Counted from the stretch's first letter, positions 9,270 through 21,573 are shown. The stretch is 64,000 nt of DNA from Janthinobacterium sp. UMAB-56 (GCF_900095265.1 NZ_LT607653.1:124001-188000), one strand, 5' to 3'. Notes: generated from the letters alone by a model not told the origin. A program made the numbers and translations.

Positions 9270-9487
9270 ACATTCTCCAAAACGAATTAGGTGGGGTAGC
9301 GCAACGCGGACGCTGGCGCCGCATTGGAATGGCGCCTATTTTAGTCTATCTGGCAAGCTGAATGATCTTGCCTTGTATCACCCTGTAACAATTTTTCGCC
9401 GGGAAGCGCGGGCCCGGCCCCATTTCACCGGGGCGCAGCCATGCCGGCTGCGGCGTTCGGTGCGACAATAGCGCTACCCTGCGCACC

Positions 9488-10240
9488 GTGACGCAGCATC
9501 CCATTGTGAGCCCCATGTCCCTTGCTACTGTAAAACCCGCCGTGCCGCCCAAGGCCATCCTGTTTGACCTCGACGATACCTTGTGGCCCATCGCGCCCGT
9601 GATTGCCGCCGCAGAAACCCTGCTGCACGACTGGCTGGCCACGCATGCACCCAAGGTGGCGCAGCAGTTTTCCATCGAGGTGCTGCGCCAGCACCGCCTG
9701 GCCATGCTCAAGGAACAACCGCATTTCCATGGCAATTTGATCGAGTTGCGCCGCGCGGGCCTGCTGGTCGCCTTCGAAGCCGCTGGCGAGGATGCCGCCC
9801 TGGTCGACGGTGCCATCGCGCAGTTTCTGGCCGCGCGCCATCGCGTCCAGCCGTATGACGACGTCTTGCCGGGCCTGGCCTGGATGGGGCAGCGCATGCT
9901 GGTCGGCTCCATCTCGAATGGCAATGCGGACCTTGACATTATCGGCCTGGCCCAGCATTTCAAGGTATCGATAGCCGCCAGCGAGTTTGGCGTGGCCAAG
10001 CCGGACGCCAGCATCTTTCTGGCTGCTTGCGCCGCGCTGGGCGTGGCCCCGCATGAGGCCGTGTATGTGGGGGACGACCTGTATTTCGACGTGACGGGAG
10101 CACAAGGGGCGGGCATGCGTGCCGTCTGGATGAACCGCCAGGGCAGCGACGCGCATCTGGCCGCCGGCGTGCAGCCCGACGCCATCTGCGCCAACTTTGA
10201 CGAGTTGCTGCTATGGCTGCAGCAGCAACTGGAAGATTGA
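9488..10240 (+). CDS. HAD-family hydrolase
   Basis: Haloacid-dehalogenase superfamily phosphatase of about 250 residues. Motif I is FDLDDTLWP (nucleophile Asp), motif II is the Ser in VGSISNGN, motif III is the Lys in VAKPDASIF, and motif IV is VGDDLYFDV. The helical cap lies between motifs I and II, as in subfamily IA (YjjG/phosphoglycolate phosphatase type). The substrate cannot be named from sequence. The GTG at 9488 gives the longest product; the ATG at 9515 (residue 10) is an equally good start, and neither has a strong ribosome site. It stands alone between the lipoproteins and hrcA. Confidence 0.85.
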   Translation: MTQHPIVSPMSLATVKPAVPPKAILFDLDDTLWPIAPVIAAAETLLHDWLATHAPKVAQQFSIEVLRQHRLAMLKEQPHFHGNLIELRRAGLLVAFEAAGEDAALVDGAIAQFLAARHRVQPYDDVLPGLAWMGQRMLVGSISNGNADLDIIGLAQHFKVSIAASEFGVAKPDASIFLAACAALGVAPHEAVYVGDDLYFDVTGAQGAGMRAVWMNRQGSDAHLAAGVQPDAICANFDELLLWLQQQLED

Positions 10241-10364
10241 TCGCCGCCTGGCGGGCGAACGTGCATAATAGGAACTATCGGACGTCGTGGCGCGCGTCTG
10301 GCTGAGCTTCGCGTTACTTGGATTGCTACTTTATTAATAGAAAATTTGTCTAACTAATTACACC

Positions 10365-11381
10365 ATGCAACTCGATACACGTGCCCAAACACTGCTGAAA
10401 GCCCTGGTCGAGCGATATATCGCCGACGGCCTGCCGGTCGGTTCGCGCGCCTTGTCGAAAATTTCCGGTCTGGACCTGTCGCCGGCCACGATCCGCAACA
10501 TCATGGCCGACCTGGAAGAACTCGGTTATGTGTCCAGTCCGCACACCTCGGCCGGACGCATACCCACTCCGCGCGGCTACCGCATCTTTGTCGATACCTT
10601 GCTGACCGTCCGGCATCTGGACGAGCACCTGGTGGAATCGCGCATGCGCCTGCAGACGCAGCAACCGCAAAAAACCATCGCCAACGCGGCGCAGATGCTG
10701 TCGTCGCTGTCGCAGTTTGCCGGCGTCGTGCTCAGTCCGCGCCGCGAATCCGTGTTCCAGCAAATTGAATTCCTGCGCCTGTCGGAAAAACGCATCCTGC
10801 TCGTCATCGTCGCCCCCAGCGGCGACGTGCAGAACCGTTTATTGCTGACGGAGGCTGATTACACGCCGGCGCAACTGGTGCAATCGGCCAATTACATCAA
10901 CCAGAATTATGGCGGCCTGTCATTCGACGCCGTGCGCGTGCGCCTGCTGGGTGAATTGCGCCAGTTGCGCGATGACATGGGCAGCCTGATGCAGGCGGCC
11001 GTGGAAGCGGGCAGCGAAGCGATGGCCGACCATAGCGATGACATGATCATTTCCGGCGAGCGCAACTTGCTCAGCGTGAGCGATCTGTCATCGAATATGC
11101 ATTCCCTGCGCCAGATGTTCGACATGTTCGAGCAAAAAACCGGCTTGATGCAGTTGCTCGACGTGTCGAGCAAGGCGACGGGCGTGCAGATCTTCATCGG
11201 CGGCGAGTCGAAGCTGGTGCCGATGGATGAAATGAGCGTGGTGACGGCGCCGTATGAAGTCAACGGCAAGATCGTGGGAACGTTGGGAGTGATCGGACCG
11301 ACGCGCATGGCTTACGAGCGCGTCATCCCTATCGTCGATATTACGGCTAAATTATTGTCAAGCGCGCTCAGCCATCATTGA
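10365..11381 (+). CDS. hrcA: Heat-inducible transcription repressor HrcA
   Basis: Repressor of class I heat-shock genes (groE, dnaK) that binds CIRCE elements. The 338-residue length is normal. The N-terminal winged helix contains [30 protein letters not shown]-type sequence (residues about 20-55) followed by HTSAGRIPT; the middle and C-terminal regions include [11 protein letters not shown] and the effector-domain FIGGES and [11 protein letters not shown] near the end. The ATG at 10365 gives the standard N-terminus. No perfect CIRCE inverted repeat was seen in the 124 bases upstream, so autoregulation is not evident here. Confidence 0.95.
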   Translation: MQLDTRAQTLLKALVERYIADGLPVGSRALSKISGLDLSPATIRNIMADLEELGYVSSPHTSAGRIPTPRGYRIFVDTLLTVRHLDEHLVESRMRLQTQQPQKTIANAAQMLSSLSQFAGVVLSPRRESVFQQIEFLRLSEKRILLVIVAPSGDVQNRLLLTEADYTPAQLVQSANYINQNYGGLSFDAVRVRLLGELRQLRDDMGSLMQAAVEAGSEAMADHSDDMIISGERNLLSVSDLSSNMHSLRQMFDMFEQKTGLMQLLDVSSKATGVQIFIGGESKLVPMDEMSVVTAPYEVNGKIVGTLGVIGPTRMAYERVIPIVDITAKLLSSALSHH

Positions 11382-11429
11382 TGCTGCGCAATGTTGCGCC
11401 AGCCGCCCCTTGGGAGCGGCCGGCAAGCG

Positions 11430-11861
11430 TCAGGCTGTTTTATGCGGGCAGGCCGTCTTGATGCAGTTGCCGTAGATGGCCAAGGCGTGTTCGGCGATCT
11501 TGAAGCCGCGCTCTTCAGCCACTTTTTGCTGGCGGATTTCGATTTCTTCGTCGAAGAATTCTTCGACCCGGCCACAGTCGAGGCACACCAGGTGATCGTG
11601 GTGGGAACCTTCGTTGAGCTCGAAAATCGCCTTTCCGGTTTCAAAATGGTTGCGGTTGAGCAAGCCTGCCTGTTCGAATTGCGTCAGGACGCGGTAGACA
11701 GTTGCCAAGCCGACATCCATATTGTCGGCCAGCAGAATCTTGTAGACGTCTTCTGCTGTCAGGTGGCGTACCGGGCTACTCTGGAAGATATCGAGTATCT
11801 TCAGCCGTGGCAGGGTGGCTTTCAGGCCGCTTGCCTTGAGATCACTAGGATTGTTACTCAT
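11430..11861 (-). CDS. fur: Ferric uptake regulator Fur
   Basis: Iron-responsive repressor of 143 residues. The winged helix includes [11 protein letters not shown] and [19 protein letters not shown]; the metal-binding region has [22 protein letters not shown], and a C-terminal Cys pair lies in CIKTACPH. The frame is open much further upstream, but the ATG at 11861 gives the normal Fur N-terminus and the upstream part overlaps divergent bamE. The fur-bamE divergent arrangement is common in proteobacteria. Confidence 0.96.
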   Translation of the reverse strand: MSNNPSDLKASGLKATLPRLKILDIFQSSPVRHLTAEDVYKILLADNMDVGLATVYRVLTQFEQAGLLNRNHFETGKAIFELNEGSHHDHLVCLDCGRVEEFFDEEIEIRQQKVAEERGFKIAEHALAIYGNCIKTACPHKTA

Positions 11862-11985
11862 GTTTGTTGCTCGTATGTGGGTCAGGTGCTTTATCATATA
11901 GCGTTTTGTCGGGGAGTGCCAAAATATGCTTTTTTTTGGCGGGCCGGTCACTCCTGGCGTTTTGTTCATCCAATTGAGGTCATTT
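11862..11985. promoter_or_regulatory. Shared fur/bamE promoter region
   Basis: This 124-base gap must hold the promoters of both divergent genes. A TTTATCATATAG stretch near 11891-11902 resembles a -10 region reading towards bamE. No clear Fur box was recognised by eye. Confidence 0.35.
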
Positions 11986-12687
11986 ATGCGCGTAACACCG
12001 GCTGTATTGCCATCTCTCTGGCACCGTATTTCCTTTCGAGCACCAGTCGTGGCAGGCCTGGTCTGTGTCGCGCTGGCCATGTCCGGCTGCGCCAGCCGTG
12101 GCATCCTTGGCGAAAAGCCGGCGGCAAGCCAAAAAGAAGGCAAGGAACTGGTTCCCGAACAGGGCGCACAAACGACCACCATTACACCGCTGCAAAAATT
12201 CATGTGGTTTTTCTCGCCGTATCGTCCTGACATTCAACAAGGCAACTTCGTCTCCGAAGAGATGCTGGCCCAGTTGAAAGTGGGCATGACGCGCGACCAG
12301 GTGCGTTTCGTCCTCGGCACCTCCCTGCTGACCGATATCTTCCATGCCGACCGCTGGGATTACCCATTCCGCCTGGCGCGGGGCAGTGGTGAAACCACCA
12401 GCAGCCGCGTGGTCGTGTACTTCGGCAAGGATGGCAAAGTTGAACGTTTCGAAGGCGGCAACTTGCCAACGGAGAAAGAATACATCGACCGTATCGCCGG
12501 TCCGTCGCGGTTCGCCAAGGTCGCCAAGGCTGACCTGCCCGTCGCCGCCGTGCCGTCGCCCGTGGCACCGAGCGCCGTGCCGGTAGCGATCGATGCCGCG
12601 CCAGCCATTCCTGTGAGCAAGCCTGAAGTTGCACCTGCACCTGCACCTGCCGCCGAGCCTGCACCCACTGCCGCGCCCACTAAATAA
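11986..12687 (+). CDS. bamE: Outer membrane assembly lipoprotein BamE (OmlA/SmpA)
   Basis: Accessory lipoprotein of the BAM complex that inserts beta-barrels in the outer membrane. The signal peptide ends in the lipobox LAMSGC. The SmpA/OmlA domain is clear from about residues 75-150 ([24 protein letters not shown], then DRWDYPFR and the VVVYF strand). The ATG at 11986 begins a proper signal peptide; the upstream frame from 11926 does not. The product is 233 residues, longer than usual, because of a C-terminal tail of about 60 residues rich in Ala and Pro; its DNA includes three copies of GCACCT (12631-12648). Confidence 0.93.
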   Translation: MRVTPAVLPSLWHRISFRAPVVAGLVCVALAMSGCASRGILGEKPAASQKEGKELVPEQGAQTTTITPLQKFMWFFSPYRPDIQQGNFVSEEMLAQLKVGMTRDQVRFVLGTSLLTDIFHADRWDYPFRLARGSGETTSSRVVVYFGKDGKVERFEGGNLPTEKEYIDRIAGPSRFAKVAKADLPVAAVPSPVAPSAVPVAIDAAPAIPVSKPEVAPAPAPAAEPAPTAAPTK

Positions 12688-12706
12688 GTTGTTGTAAGAG
12701 AATAAA

Positions 12707-13516
12707 ATGACTGAACTGAAAATTGCCATCGCTGGCGCCAGCGGCCGCATGGGCCATATCTTGATCGAAGCGGTCAGCAATGCGCCCGACGCCGTGCTGG
12801 CCGGTGCGCTCGACCGTGTGGGTTCGCCGTCCGTTGGTCAGGACGCCGCCGCTTTTCTTGGCAAACCTGCCGGCGTGCTGATCGAGTCCGATCTGGTCAC
12901 CGGCCTGGCCGGTGCCGATTACCTGATCGACTTCACGCGCCCCGAAGGCACTTTGCAGCACCTGGCGTATTGCGCCGAGCACGGCATCAAGATGATCATC
13001 GGCACCACCGGTTTCGATGACGCGGGCAAGGCCGCGATTGCCGCAGCCGCCGAAAAGACGGCCATCATGTTCGCGCCGAACATGAGCGTGGGCGTGAATG
13101 TCACCATGAAACTGCTGGAACTGGCCGCGAAAAGCCTGTCCGAAGGCTACGATATTGAAATCATCGAAGCCCATCACCGCCACAAGGTCGATGCGCCATC
13201 GGGCACCGCCCTGCAAATGGGTGAAGTGGTGGCCGGCGCCCTGGGCCGTGACCTGAAGGAATGCGCCGTGTACGGCCGCGAAGGCGTGACGGGCGAACGC
13301 GACCCGTCGACCATCGGCTTTGCCACCATCCGCGGCGGCGATATCGTGGGCGACCATACGGTGCTGTTTGCCGGCATTGGCGAGCGCATCGAGATCAGCC
13401 ACAAGTCGAGCAGCCGTGTCACCTACGCCCACGGCGCCCTGCGCGCCGCGCGTTTCCTGGCCGACAAGCCGACCGGCCTGTTCGACATGCAGGATGTGTT
13501 GTCGCTGAAGAATTGA
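12707..13516 (+). CDS. dapB: 4-hydroxy-tetrahydrodipicolinate reductase
   Basis: NAD(P)H-dependent reductase of the diaminopimelate/lysine pathway, 269 residues, normal length. The dinucleotide-binding [14 protein letters not shown] starts at residue 9. Also present are [20 protein letters not shown], the catalytic [16 protein letters not shown] and [15 protein letters not shown]. The ATG at 12707 lies 19 bases after bamE, so the two may be cotranscribed. It is followed after eight bases by the barstar-like gene. Confidence 0.97.
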   Translation: MTELKIAIAGASGRMGHILIEAVSNAPDAVLAGALDRVGSPSVGQDAAAFLGKPAGVLIESDLVTGLAGADYLIDFTRPEGTLQHLAYCAEHGIKMIIGTTGFDDAGKAAIAAAAEKTAIMFAPNMSVGVNVTMKLLELAAKSLSEGYDIEIIEAHHRHKVDAPSGTALQMGEVVAGALGRDLKECAVYGREGVTGERDPSTIGFATIRGGDIVGDHTVLFAGIGERIEISHKSSSRVTYAHGALRAARFLADKPTGLFDMQDVLSLKN

Positions 13517-13524
13517 GGAACACC

Positions 13525-13851
13525 ATGGCCACTGCCATCCTGAATGGAAAAGACATCACCGACGCAGCGAGCTTCCATGCGCAATGCGTGCCAGCCTTCG
13601 GTTTCCCCGAGTTCTACGGCAATAGCATGGATGCGTGGGTCGATTGCCTCAGCTATCTGCGCGACGATGAAAACATGACACAGTTCCGTCTGAAGCCGAA
13701 CGAAGTGCTGGAGATCGTCGTGCACGATGCGGAAACAATGAAGGCGCAGGCGCCGGACTTGCTGGAAGAAATCACGTTTTGCATCGCCGGCATCAATGAA
13801 CGCTATGAAGACTATGGCGAGAAGCCGGCGCTGAAACTGGTGCTGAAATAA
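13525..13851 (+). CDS. Barstar-family protein
   Basis: A 108-residue protein of the barstar (RNase inhibitor) family. The characteristic start is seen: short strand with LNGKDI, then FGFPEFYGNSMDAWVDCLSYL, the helix-loop that in barstar contacts barnase. GAGGAA and an ATG at 13525 give this start; the longer frame from 13261 lies inside dapB. No ribonuclease gene is adjacent, so this may be an orphan immunity protein or have another role. It ends the dapB transcript just before a strong terminator. Confidence 0.88.
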   Translation: MATAILNGKDITDAASFHAQCVPAFGFPEFYGNSMDAWVDCLSYLRDDENMTQFRLKPNEVLEIVVHDAETMKAQAPDLLEEITFCIAGINERYEDYGEKPALKLVLK

Positions 13852-13856
13852 TAAAA

Positions 13857-13894
13857 AACGCGGGACAGTTTTTTGACTGTGCCGCGTTTTTTTT
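13857..13894. terminator. Strong bidirectional terminator between barstar gene and CoA-transferase
   Basis: AACGCGG...CCGCGTT with the inner arms ACAGT and ACTGT makes a 13-position stem with one G-G mismatch. A T-run follows on the plus strand and an A-run precedes it, so it can stop both convergent genes. It overlaps the stop codon of the minus-strand CoA-transferase by two bases. Confidence 0.85.
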
Positions 13895-15152
13895 AGACGA
13901 CCTTGCGTTCGCGCAAGCCGTCGATCTGGCCGCCATCCAACCCTAGCCACTGCTGCAGCACCTCCCGCGTATGCTGCCCCAGCAATGGCGGCGGCAAGCG
14001 GTATTGCACCGGCGAACCGGACAGGCGTACGGGATTGGCCACCAGCGCCACCGTGCCCGCCGTCGGATGTGGCATCTCCACTTTCAAGCCGCGCGCCACC
14101 ACTTGCGGGTCGGCAAAGACCTGGTCGATGCGGTTGACGGGGCCGCATGGCACGGCCTGCGCCTCGAACGCGCTGATCCACTCGGCCGTCGTGCGCATGA
14201 CCGTGGTCTGGCGCATCAAGGGGATCAAGATTGCCCGGTGCGCCACGCGCTGCGGATTGCTCATGAAACGCTCGTCCTGCGCCCATTCCGGATGGCCGGC
14301 GACGGCGCAAAAGCGCGAGAACTGCCCATCGTTGCCGATCGCCAGAATCATGTCGCCATCGGCCGTGGGAAAGTCCTGGTAGGGCACGATGTTCGGATGG
14401 GCATTGCCCATGCGCTGGGGCACCTTGCCGCCGCACAGGTAATTGGCTGCCTGATTGCCCAGCGCCGCCACTTGCACGTCGAGCAAGGCCAGGTCGATAT
14501 GCTGGCCCAGCCCCGAGCGTTCGCGTTCGGCCAGCGCCGCTTGCACGGCGATGGTGGCGTACAGGCCCGTCATGATGTCCGTCTGCGCCACGCCCACTTT
14601 TTGCGGCCCTGCGCCCGGCTGGCCATCGGGCACGCCCGTGATGCTCATCAGCCCGCCCATGCCCTGGATCAAGAAGTCATAGCCGGCGCGCGCCGCATAC
14701 GGCCCATCCTGGCCAAAGCCAGTAATGGAGCAATACACGAGGCGCGGGTTGAGCGCCAGCAAGCTGGCCGCGTCCAAACCATATTGCTTCAAGCCGCCCA
14801 ATTTGAAATTTTCCAGCAAGACATCTGCTGTGGCCGCCAGCTGGCGCACCAGGGCCTGGCCTTCGATTGCTGCCAGGTCGATGCACAGGGAGCGCTTGTT
14901 GCGGTTGGCGCACTGGAAGTAGGCAGCCTCGGCCGTATCGCGGCCGTCTTCATCTTTCAGGTAGGGCGGTCCCCATGAGCGCGTGTCGTCGCCACGGCCC
15001 GGTTGTTCAACCTTGACGACGTCGGCACCGAGGTCGGCCAGCATTTGCCCGGCCCACGGGCCGGCCAGCACGCGCGACAGATCGAGCACGCGCAAGCCTT
15101 CCAGCGGCGCGGGCCGCAGGGTGGAGGCGAAGGTGGAAGCCAAGGCGCCCAT
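13893..15152 (-). CDS. CaiB/BaiF (family III) CoA-transferase, probably for glutarate
   Basis: Family III CoA-transferase of 419 residues. N-terminal motif LEGLRVLDLSRVLAGPWAGQ, then ADVVKVEQPGRGDDTRSWGPP, the catalytic Asp in ARAGYDFLIQGMGG, and DGDMILAIGNDGQF are typical. Its start overlaps the gcdH stop by one base (TAATG), so the two are coupled. With glutaryl-CoA dehydrogenase next to it, the likely reaction is transfer of CoA from succinyl-CoA to glutarate; this is inferred from context, as the family has many substrates. Confidence 0.88.
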   Translation of the reverse strand: MGALASTFASTLRPAPLEGLRVLDLSRVLAGPWAGQMLADLGADVVKVEQPGRGDDTRSWGPPYLKDEDGRDTAEAAYFQCANRNKRSLCIDLAAIEGQALVRQLAATADVLLENFKLGGLKQYGLDAASLLALNPRLVYCSITGFGQDGPYAARAGYDFLIQGMGGLMSITGVPDGQPGAGPQKVGVAQTDIMTGLYATIAVQAALAERERSGLGQHIDLALLDVQVAALGNQAANYLCGGKVPQRMGNAHPNIVPYQDFPTADGDMILAIGNDGQFSRFCAVAGHPEWAQDERFMSNPQRVAHRAILIPLMRQTTVMRTTAEWISAFEAQAVPCGPVNRIDQVFADPQVVARGLKVEMPHPTAGTVALVANPVRLSGSPVQYRLPPPLLGQHTREVLQQWLGLDGGQIDGLRERKVV

Positions 15153-16330
15153 TAGTTGAAGGCGGCGATGCCAGTGATGGCGCGGCCGATGATCAGCGCG
15201 TGCACATCGTGCGTGCCTTCATAGGTGTTGACCACTTCCAGGTTGACCAGGTGGCGGATGACGCCGAACTCGTCGGAAATGCCATTGCCGCCCATCATGT
15301 CGCGCGCTACGCGGGCAATATCGAGTGCCTTGCCGCAGCTGTTGCGTTTCATGATAGAGGTGATTTCCACGGCCGGCGAACCTTCATCCTTCATGCGACC
15401 CAGGCGCAAGCAGCCTTGCAAGCCCATGGTGATTTCCGTCAGCATGTCGGCCAGTTTCTTTTGCACCAGCTGGTTCGCAGCCAATGGGCGGCCGAATTGC
15501 TGGCGGTCCATCGTGTACTGGCGGGCTTTCAGATAGCAGTCTTCGGCCGCGCCCAGCGCGCCCCACGCGATGCCGTAGCGGGCACTGTTCAGGCAAGTGA
15601 ACGGGCCTTTCAAGCCGCGCACGTCGGGGAAGGCGTTTTCTTCCGGGCAAAATACTTCATCCATGACGATTTCACCGGTGATGCTGGTGCGCAAGCCGAC
15701 CTTGCCGTGGATCTCGGGCGCCGACAAGCCTTTCCAGCCTTTTTCCAGCACGAAGCCGCGGATCGCGCCTTCATCGTCCTTGGCCCAGACAACGAACACG
15801 TCGGCGATGGGGCTGTTGGTAATCCACATCTTGGCGCCGGACAGGCTATAGCCGCCCGGCACCTTGCGCGCGCGCGTGACCATGCTGCCTGGATCGGAGC
15901 CGTGGTTCGGTTCCGTCAGGCCGAAGCAGCCGATGAATTCGCCCGTCGCCAGCTTCGGCAGGTATTTCTGTTTCGTTTCTTCGTTGCCAAAGGCGTTGAT
16001 CGGCACCATTACCAGTGACGATTGCACGCTCATCATCGAGCGGTAGCCCGAATCGACGCGCTCGACTTCGCGCGCGGCCAGGCCGTAGCACACGTAGTTC
16101 AGGCCGGCGCCGCCGTATTCTTCTGGTATCGTCGTGCCCAGCAAGCCCAGTTCGCCCATTTCGCGGAAGATGGCCGCGTCCGTGCGGCCATGGCGGAACG
16201 ATTCGAGCACGCGCGGCACCAGGCTGCCCTGGCAATAGTCGCGGGCCGCTTCCAGCACGGCGCGTTCGTCGCCCGTCAGTTGTTCTTCCAGCAGCAGGGG
16301 GGAATTCCAGTCGAATACGGTTTTGCTCAT
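15152..16330 (-). CDS. gcdH: Glutaryl-CoA dehydrogenase
   Basis: FAD enzyme of 392 residues that oxidises and decarboxylates glutaryl-CoA to crotonyl-CoA in lysine/tryptophan and glutarate breakdown. Motifs include [62 protein letters not shown] and the catalytic Glu in [13 protein letters not shown], which together are specific for GcdH. The ATG at 16330 gives the normal N-terminus (TVFDW); an upstream extension to 16459 is open but unlikely. It is the first gene of a two-gene unit, divergent from a LysR regulator. Confidence 0.95.
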   Translation of the reverse strand: MSKTVFDWNSPLLLEEQLTGDERAVLEAARDYCQGSLVPRVLESFRHGRTDAAIFREMGELGLLGTTIPEEYGGAGLNYVCYGLAAREVERVDSGYRSMMSVQSSLVMVPINAFGNEETKQKYLPKLATGEFIGCFGLTEPNHGSDPGSMVTRARKVPGGYSLSGAKMWITNSPIADVFVVWAKDDEGAIRGFVLEKGWKGLSAPEIHGKVGLRTSITGEIVMDEVFCPEENAFPDVRGLKGPFTCLNSARYGIAWGALGAAEDCYLKARQYTMDRQQFGRPLAANQLVQKKLADMLTEITMGLQGCLRLGRMKDEGSPAVEITSIMKRNSCGKALDIARVARDMMGGNGISDEFGVIRHLVNLEVVNTYEGTHDVHALIIGRAITGIAAFN

Positions 16331-16491
16331 CACAGGCCTCGCAGGTGAGCGCCGGTGATCGGCGCAAGATTGAATATGGCTCATGGTAGGTTTTTGCCTA
16401 GCCTTGCGCAAACGATTTTTTCGCACCCAGACATGCGTGTTGCGCATATCTTGCGGCATACTGGCGACTTCCTCCTCGTCATCGCTCCCTC

Positions 16492-17397
16492 ATGTCCAGA
16501 AAAATTCCCATGCTGCAAGCCCTGAACTGCTTCGAGGCGGCCGCGCGCCACCAGAGCTACACGCACGCGGCGCGCGAACTGTCGCTGACGCAAAGCGCCG
16601 TGTCGCGACAGATTTCGTCCTTGGAAAGTTTTCTTGGCGTACAACTGTTCCAGCGCACGCGCCATGGCGTGTTGCTGACCAGCGCCGGCGCCGCGTATGC
16701 GCGCCAGATCGCGGCGCGCCTCGATGGTCTCGAACGCGACACGCTCGACACCATGGCGCGCCAGGGCGGCGGCGGGGCATTGCAGATCGCCTCCGTGCCC
16801 ACGTTTGCCACGCGCTGGCTGATGCCGCGGCTGTCATCGCTGGCGGGCTTGCACCCCGACATCGTGGTGCATATCGATGCCTATACCAAGCCATTCATGT
16901 TTGCCGATACGGAATACGACGGCGCCCTGTATGCGGGCACGCCCGAGCAGCTGGCGCGCTGGCCCGGCACGCGCGCCACCTTGCTCATGCATGAAGAAAT
17001 CGTACCTGTCGCCAGCCCCCGCCTGCTGGCGGCGCGCAGCGACTGGCAACCGCAGGATTTGCTGGAACTGACCTTGCTGCAGCAAAGTACGCGTCCGGGT
17101 GCATGGCGCCAATGGTTTGACGCCATGCAGGTCGAGGGAGAAGGGCGCGATGGAGCGCATTACGGCGCCCGCTATGAACTGTTTTCCATGCTGGCCATGG
17201 CGGCTGTGCAAGGGCAAGGCGTGGTCTTGCTGCCACGCATGCTGGTCGAAGCGGAACTGGCGCGTGGCGAACTGCGCATCGTATGCGAGCGCCCACTGCG
17301 CGGGCAGCGGGCGTATTACCTGATCACGCCCGAAACGGCGCATGAAAAAACGGCCTTGCAGCAGTTGCGCGCCTGGCTGCAGGACGAAGCGGCTTAG
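16492..17397 (+). CDS. LysR-family regulator (GcvA/GcdR-like)
   Basis: LysR-type transcription factor of 301 residues with the N-terminal winged helix (LNCFEAAARHQSYTHAARELSLTQSAVSRQI, residues about 7-40) and a periplasmic-binding-like effector domain. The style SVPTFATRWLMPRL is that of the GcvA subgroup. It is divergent from gcdH with 161 bases between starts, so control of the glutarate genes is the obvious inference. Its TAG stop lies inside the left arm of a 174-bp inverted-repeat element. Confidence 0.88.
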   Translation: MSRKIPMLQALNCFEAAARHQSYTHAARELSLTQSAVSRQISSLESFLGVQLFQRTRHGVLLTSAGAAYARQIAARLDGLERDTLDTMARQGGGGALQIASVPTFATRWLMPRLSSLAGLHPDIVVHIDAYTKPFMFADTEYDGALYAGTPEQLARWPGTRATLLMHEEIVPVASPRLLAARSDWQPQDLLELTLLQQSTRPGAWRQWFDAMQVEGEGRDGAHYGARYELFSMLAMAAVQGQGVVLLPRMLVEAELARGELRIVCERPLRGQRAYYLITPETAHEKTALQQLRAWLQDEAA

Positions 17398-17569
17398 AGC
17401 CTATCCCAGTAGATGAATACCTCCCCTGCTGGCGCCCCTCAGACGCAGGGACTGGCCGTCATGCATGACTTGCCTCGTCGTCGCGTGGCTCGCCACGCGT
17501 CCTCCTCACGCCTTGTCCGCGCTCCTGATGAACTGCCAGCAGAAGACGCTCCCTACTGGGATAGGCTCT
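17396..17569. repeat. 174-bp MITE-like element with perfect 17-bp terminal inverted repeats
   Basis: AGAGCCTATCCCAGTAG (17396-17412) is repeated exactly inverted at 17553-17569. Inside lies an 8-bp hairpin with a two-base loop (CGCGTGGC/GCCACGCG, 17482-17499). The element fills the gap between two convergent genes, and both stop codons fall in its arms. No coding frame inside is convincing. It may be a mobile repeat, a folded RNA or a bidirectional terminator. Confidence 0.75.
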
Positions 17570-17934
17570 TAAACGACTTTGCCGGCGTCGAAATGGGGAT
17601 TGTCGATGAGCCCGATCTGGTTGCCGAACGGGTCGAGCAATTCCACCGTGCGGATGCCGTCGCCCACGTCCGTGATCGGGTGGTGCAGGCTGCCGCCCAG
17701 CGCAACGATGCGCTCGACTTCCTGTTCGATGCCGTCCACGCCCCAGTACGTCACGCTGCCCTGCGTGCCTGGGTCGCCGCCTGGCAGCAGCCCGAGTTCG
17801 AAGCCGCCGATGGCAAAACCGACATAAAACGGCTGGTCGAAATATGGCGTGGTACCAAATACCTGGCTGTACCAGGCCTTGGCCTTGTCCAGGTCGGGGA
17901 CGGGATAGGTGACGGTGCGCAAGCCCTTGATCAT
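17569..17934 (-). CDS. VOC-family (glyoxalase-fold) protein
   Basis: A 121-residue vicinal-oxygen-chelate protein with one glyoxalase/bleomycin-resistance module: TVTYPVPDLDKAKAWYSQVFG at the start, FYVGFAIGGFELGL, and the closing strand VELLDPFGNQIGLI. The ATG at 17934 has AGGAGCAG immediately before it; the longer frame to 17970 includes this ribosome site and is rejected. It lies 76 bases downstream of an AraC regulator on the same strand, a pair often seen in detoxification modules. Substrate unknown. Confidence 0.85.
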   Translation of the reverse strand: MIKGLRTVTYPVPDLDKAKAWYSQVFGTTPYFDQPFYVGFAIGGFELGLLPGGDPGTQGSVTYWGVDGIEQEVERIVALGGSLHHPITDVGDGIRTVELLDPFGNQIGLIDNPHFDAGKVV

Positions 17935-18010
17935 GTTCTGCTCCTGATGAATAAAGAATGACGCCATCATGCCACTGGTGCGCGCGTGGCGATTGTAAAA
18001 ATGGAAGGTA

Positions 18011-18775
18011 TTAATGGCGGCGCCGTATTAACCAGGCCTCGGGCGAACTGCGGGCGAAATCCTGGAAATCGTGGATCAGGTGTGACTGGTCGAAATAACC
18101 GAATTGCAAGGCCACTTGCGCCCAGTCCGGCTGTCCCGCCAGGCTTGTCAGCCCCTGGCTGGCGGCGCGAAAACGGCAGATGCGGGCAAACAGCTTCGGG
18201 CTGATGCCGACTTGCTGGCGAAATTGCAGCGCCAGATGCTGGCGCGACACGCCCAGTTGCCGCGCCAGGCCATCCACGCGCAGCTGGCCGCGTGCTGCCT
18301 CGATGGCCGCGACGGCATGGTCAGCCGCGCCGGCCTGGCGCCGTGGCGGCGCGGTGCGCAGGCGCAGCAGCAGATAATCCTGCAAGATGGCGAGGCGTTG
18401 CAGGCTGGACAAGGGCTCGCTCCACAGGGCGTCGCCCAGGCGCGCCGCCAGTTCGCGGCCCCACAGTTGCTGCAATCCCGTGCGACCATCGCTGAGCTCG
18501 CACAAGGGCAGCTGGAAGAAGCGGGCCGCCGCGCCCGGCTTGAAGCGGGCCGCCACCGTCTGCACCAGCCCCTGGCTGACGACGGCAAGCGGCGCCGTCA
18601 TCATGCCCACGGCAAAGCTGGCATCTTGCTGGTCCTGGCACAGGATGTCGATGCAATTGTCCGGCAAGACCTGGTGCGTCAGGGGCCTGTCGCCCGTTTG
18701 CACGCGGCAGGTCCAGACGCAGTCCAGCCAGGGCCGCAGGGCGGGGATGGGCAGATATTCCTGGTAGACGAGCAT
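18011..18775 (-). CDS. AraC-family transcriptional regulator
   Basis: A 254-residue regulator with an N-terminal effector-like domain (LRPWLDCVWTCRVQ, LPDNCIDILC) and a C-terminal AraC double helix-turn-helix: VDGLARQLGVSRQHLALQFRQQVGISPKLFARICRFRAA and WAQVALQFGYFDQSHLIHDFQDFARSSPEAWL. The frame continues far upstream opposite leuS, but the ATG at 18775 gives the normal start of this family. It probably controls itself and the VOC gene downstream. A small palindrome sits 28 bases before its start. Confidence 0.9.
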   Translation of the reverse strand: MLVYQEYLPIPALRPWLDCVWTCRVQTGDRPLTHQVLPDNCIDILCQDQQDASFAVGMMTAPLAVVSQGLVQTVAARFKPGAAARFFQLPLCELSDGRTGLQQLWGRELAARLGDALWSEPLSSLQRLAILQDYLLLRLRTAPPRRQAGAADHAVAAIEAARGQLRVDGLARQLGVSRQHLALQFRQQVGISPKLFARICRFRAASQGLTSLAGQPDWAQVALQFGYFDQSHLIHDFQDFARSSPEAWLIRRRH

Positions 18776-18802
18776 GGCCGGCTTTGATGTAAAGAACAAG
18801 AT

Positions 18803-18819
18803 TGTGTATATATTACACA
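18803..18819. promoter_or_regulatory. TGTGTA-N5-TACACA palindrome upstream of the AraC gene
   Basis: Perfect 6-bp inverted arms around TATAT, located between the AraC gene and leuS. Position and symmetry suit an operator or a -10 region for the AraC gene; not diagnostic. Confidence 0.35.
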
Positions 18820-18898
18820 GCCTAATTGCGCGCCGGCCAAAATTTGCCAGCCCGGGCCGCCAGCGCGCCGCGCTATCGGGCGGCGACAACCAGTATAA

Positions 18899-21571
<2,673 letters not shown>

Positions 21572-21573
21572 TC

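Noticed and set aside
9346-10266. Minus-strand 306-codon frame opposite the HAD hydrolase
   Set aside because: The HAD motifs on the plus strand are intact and ordered; the reverse frame has no recognisable domain.
10241-10364. CIRCE element for HrcA autoregulation
   Set aside because: No TTAGCACTC-N9-GAGTGCTAA-like inverted repeat is seen.
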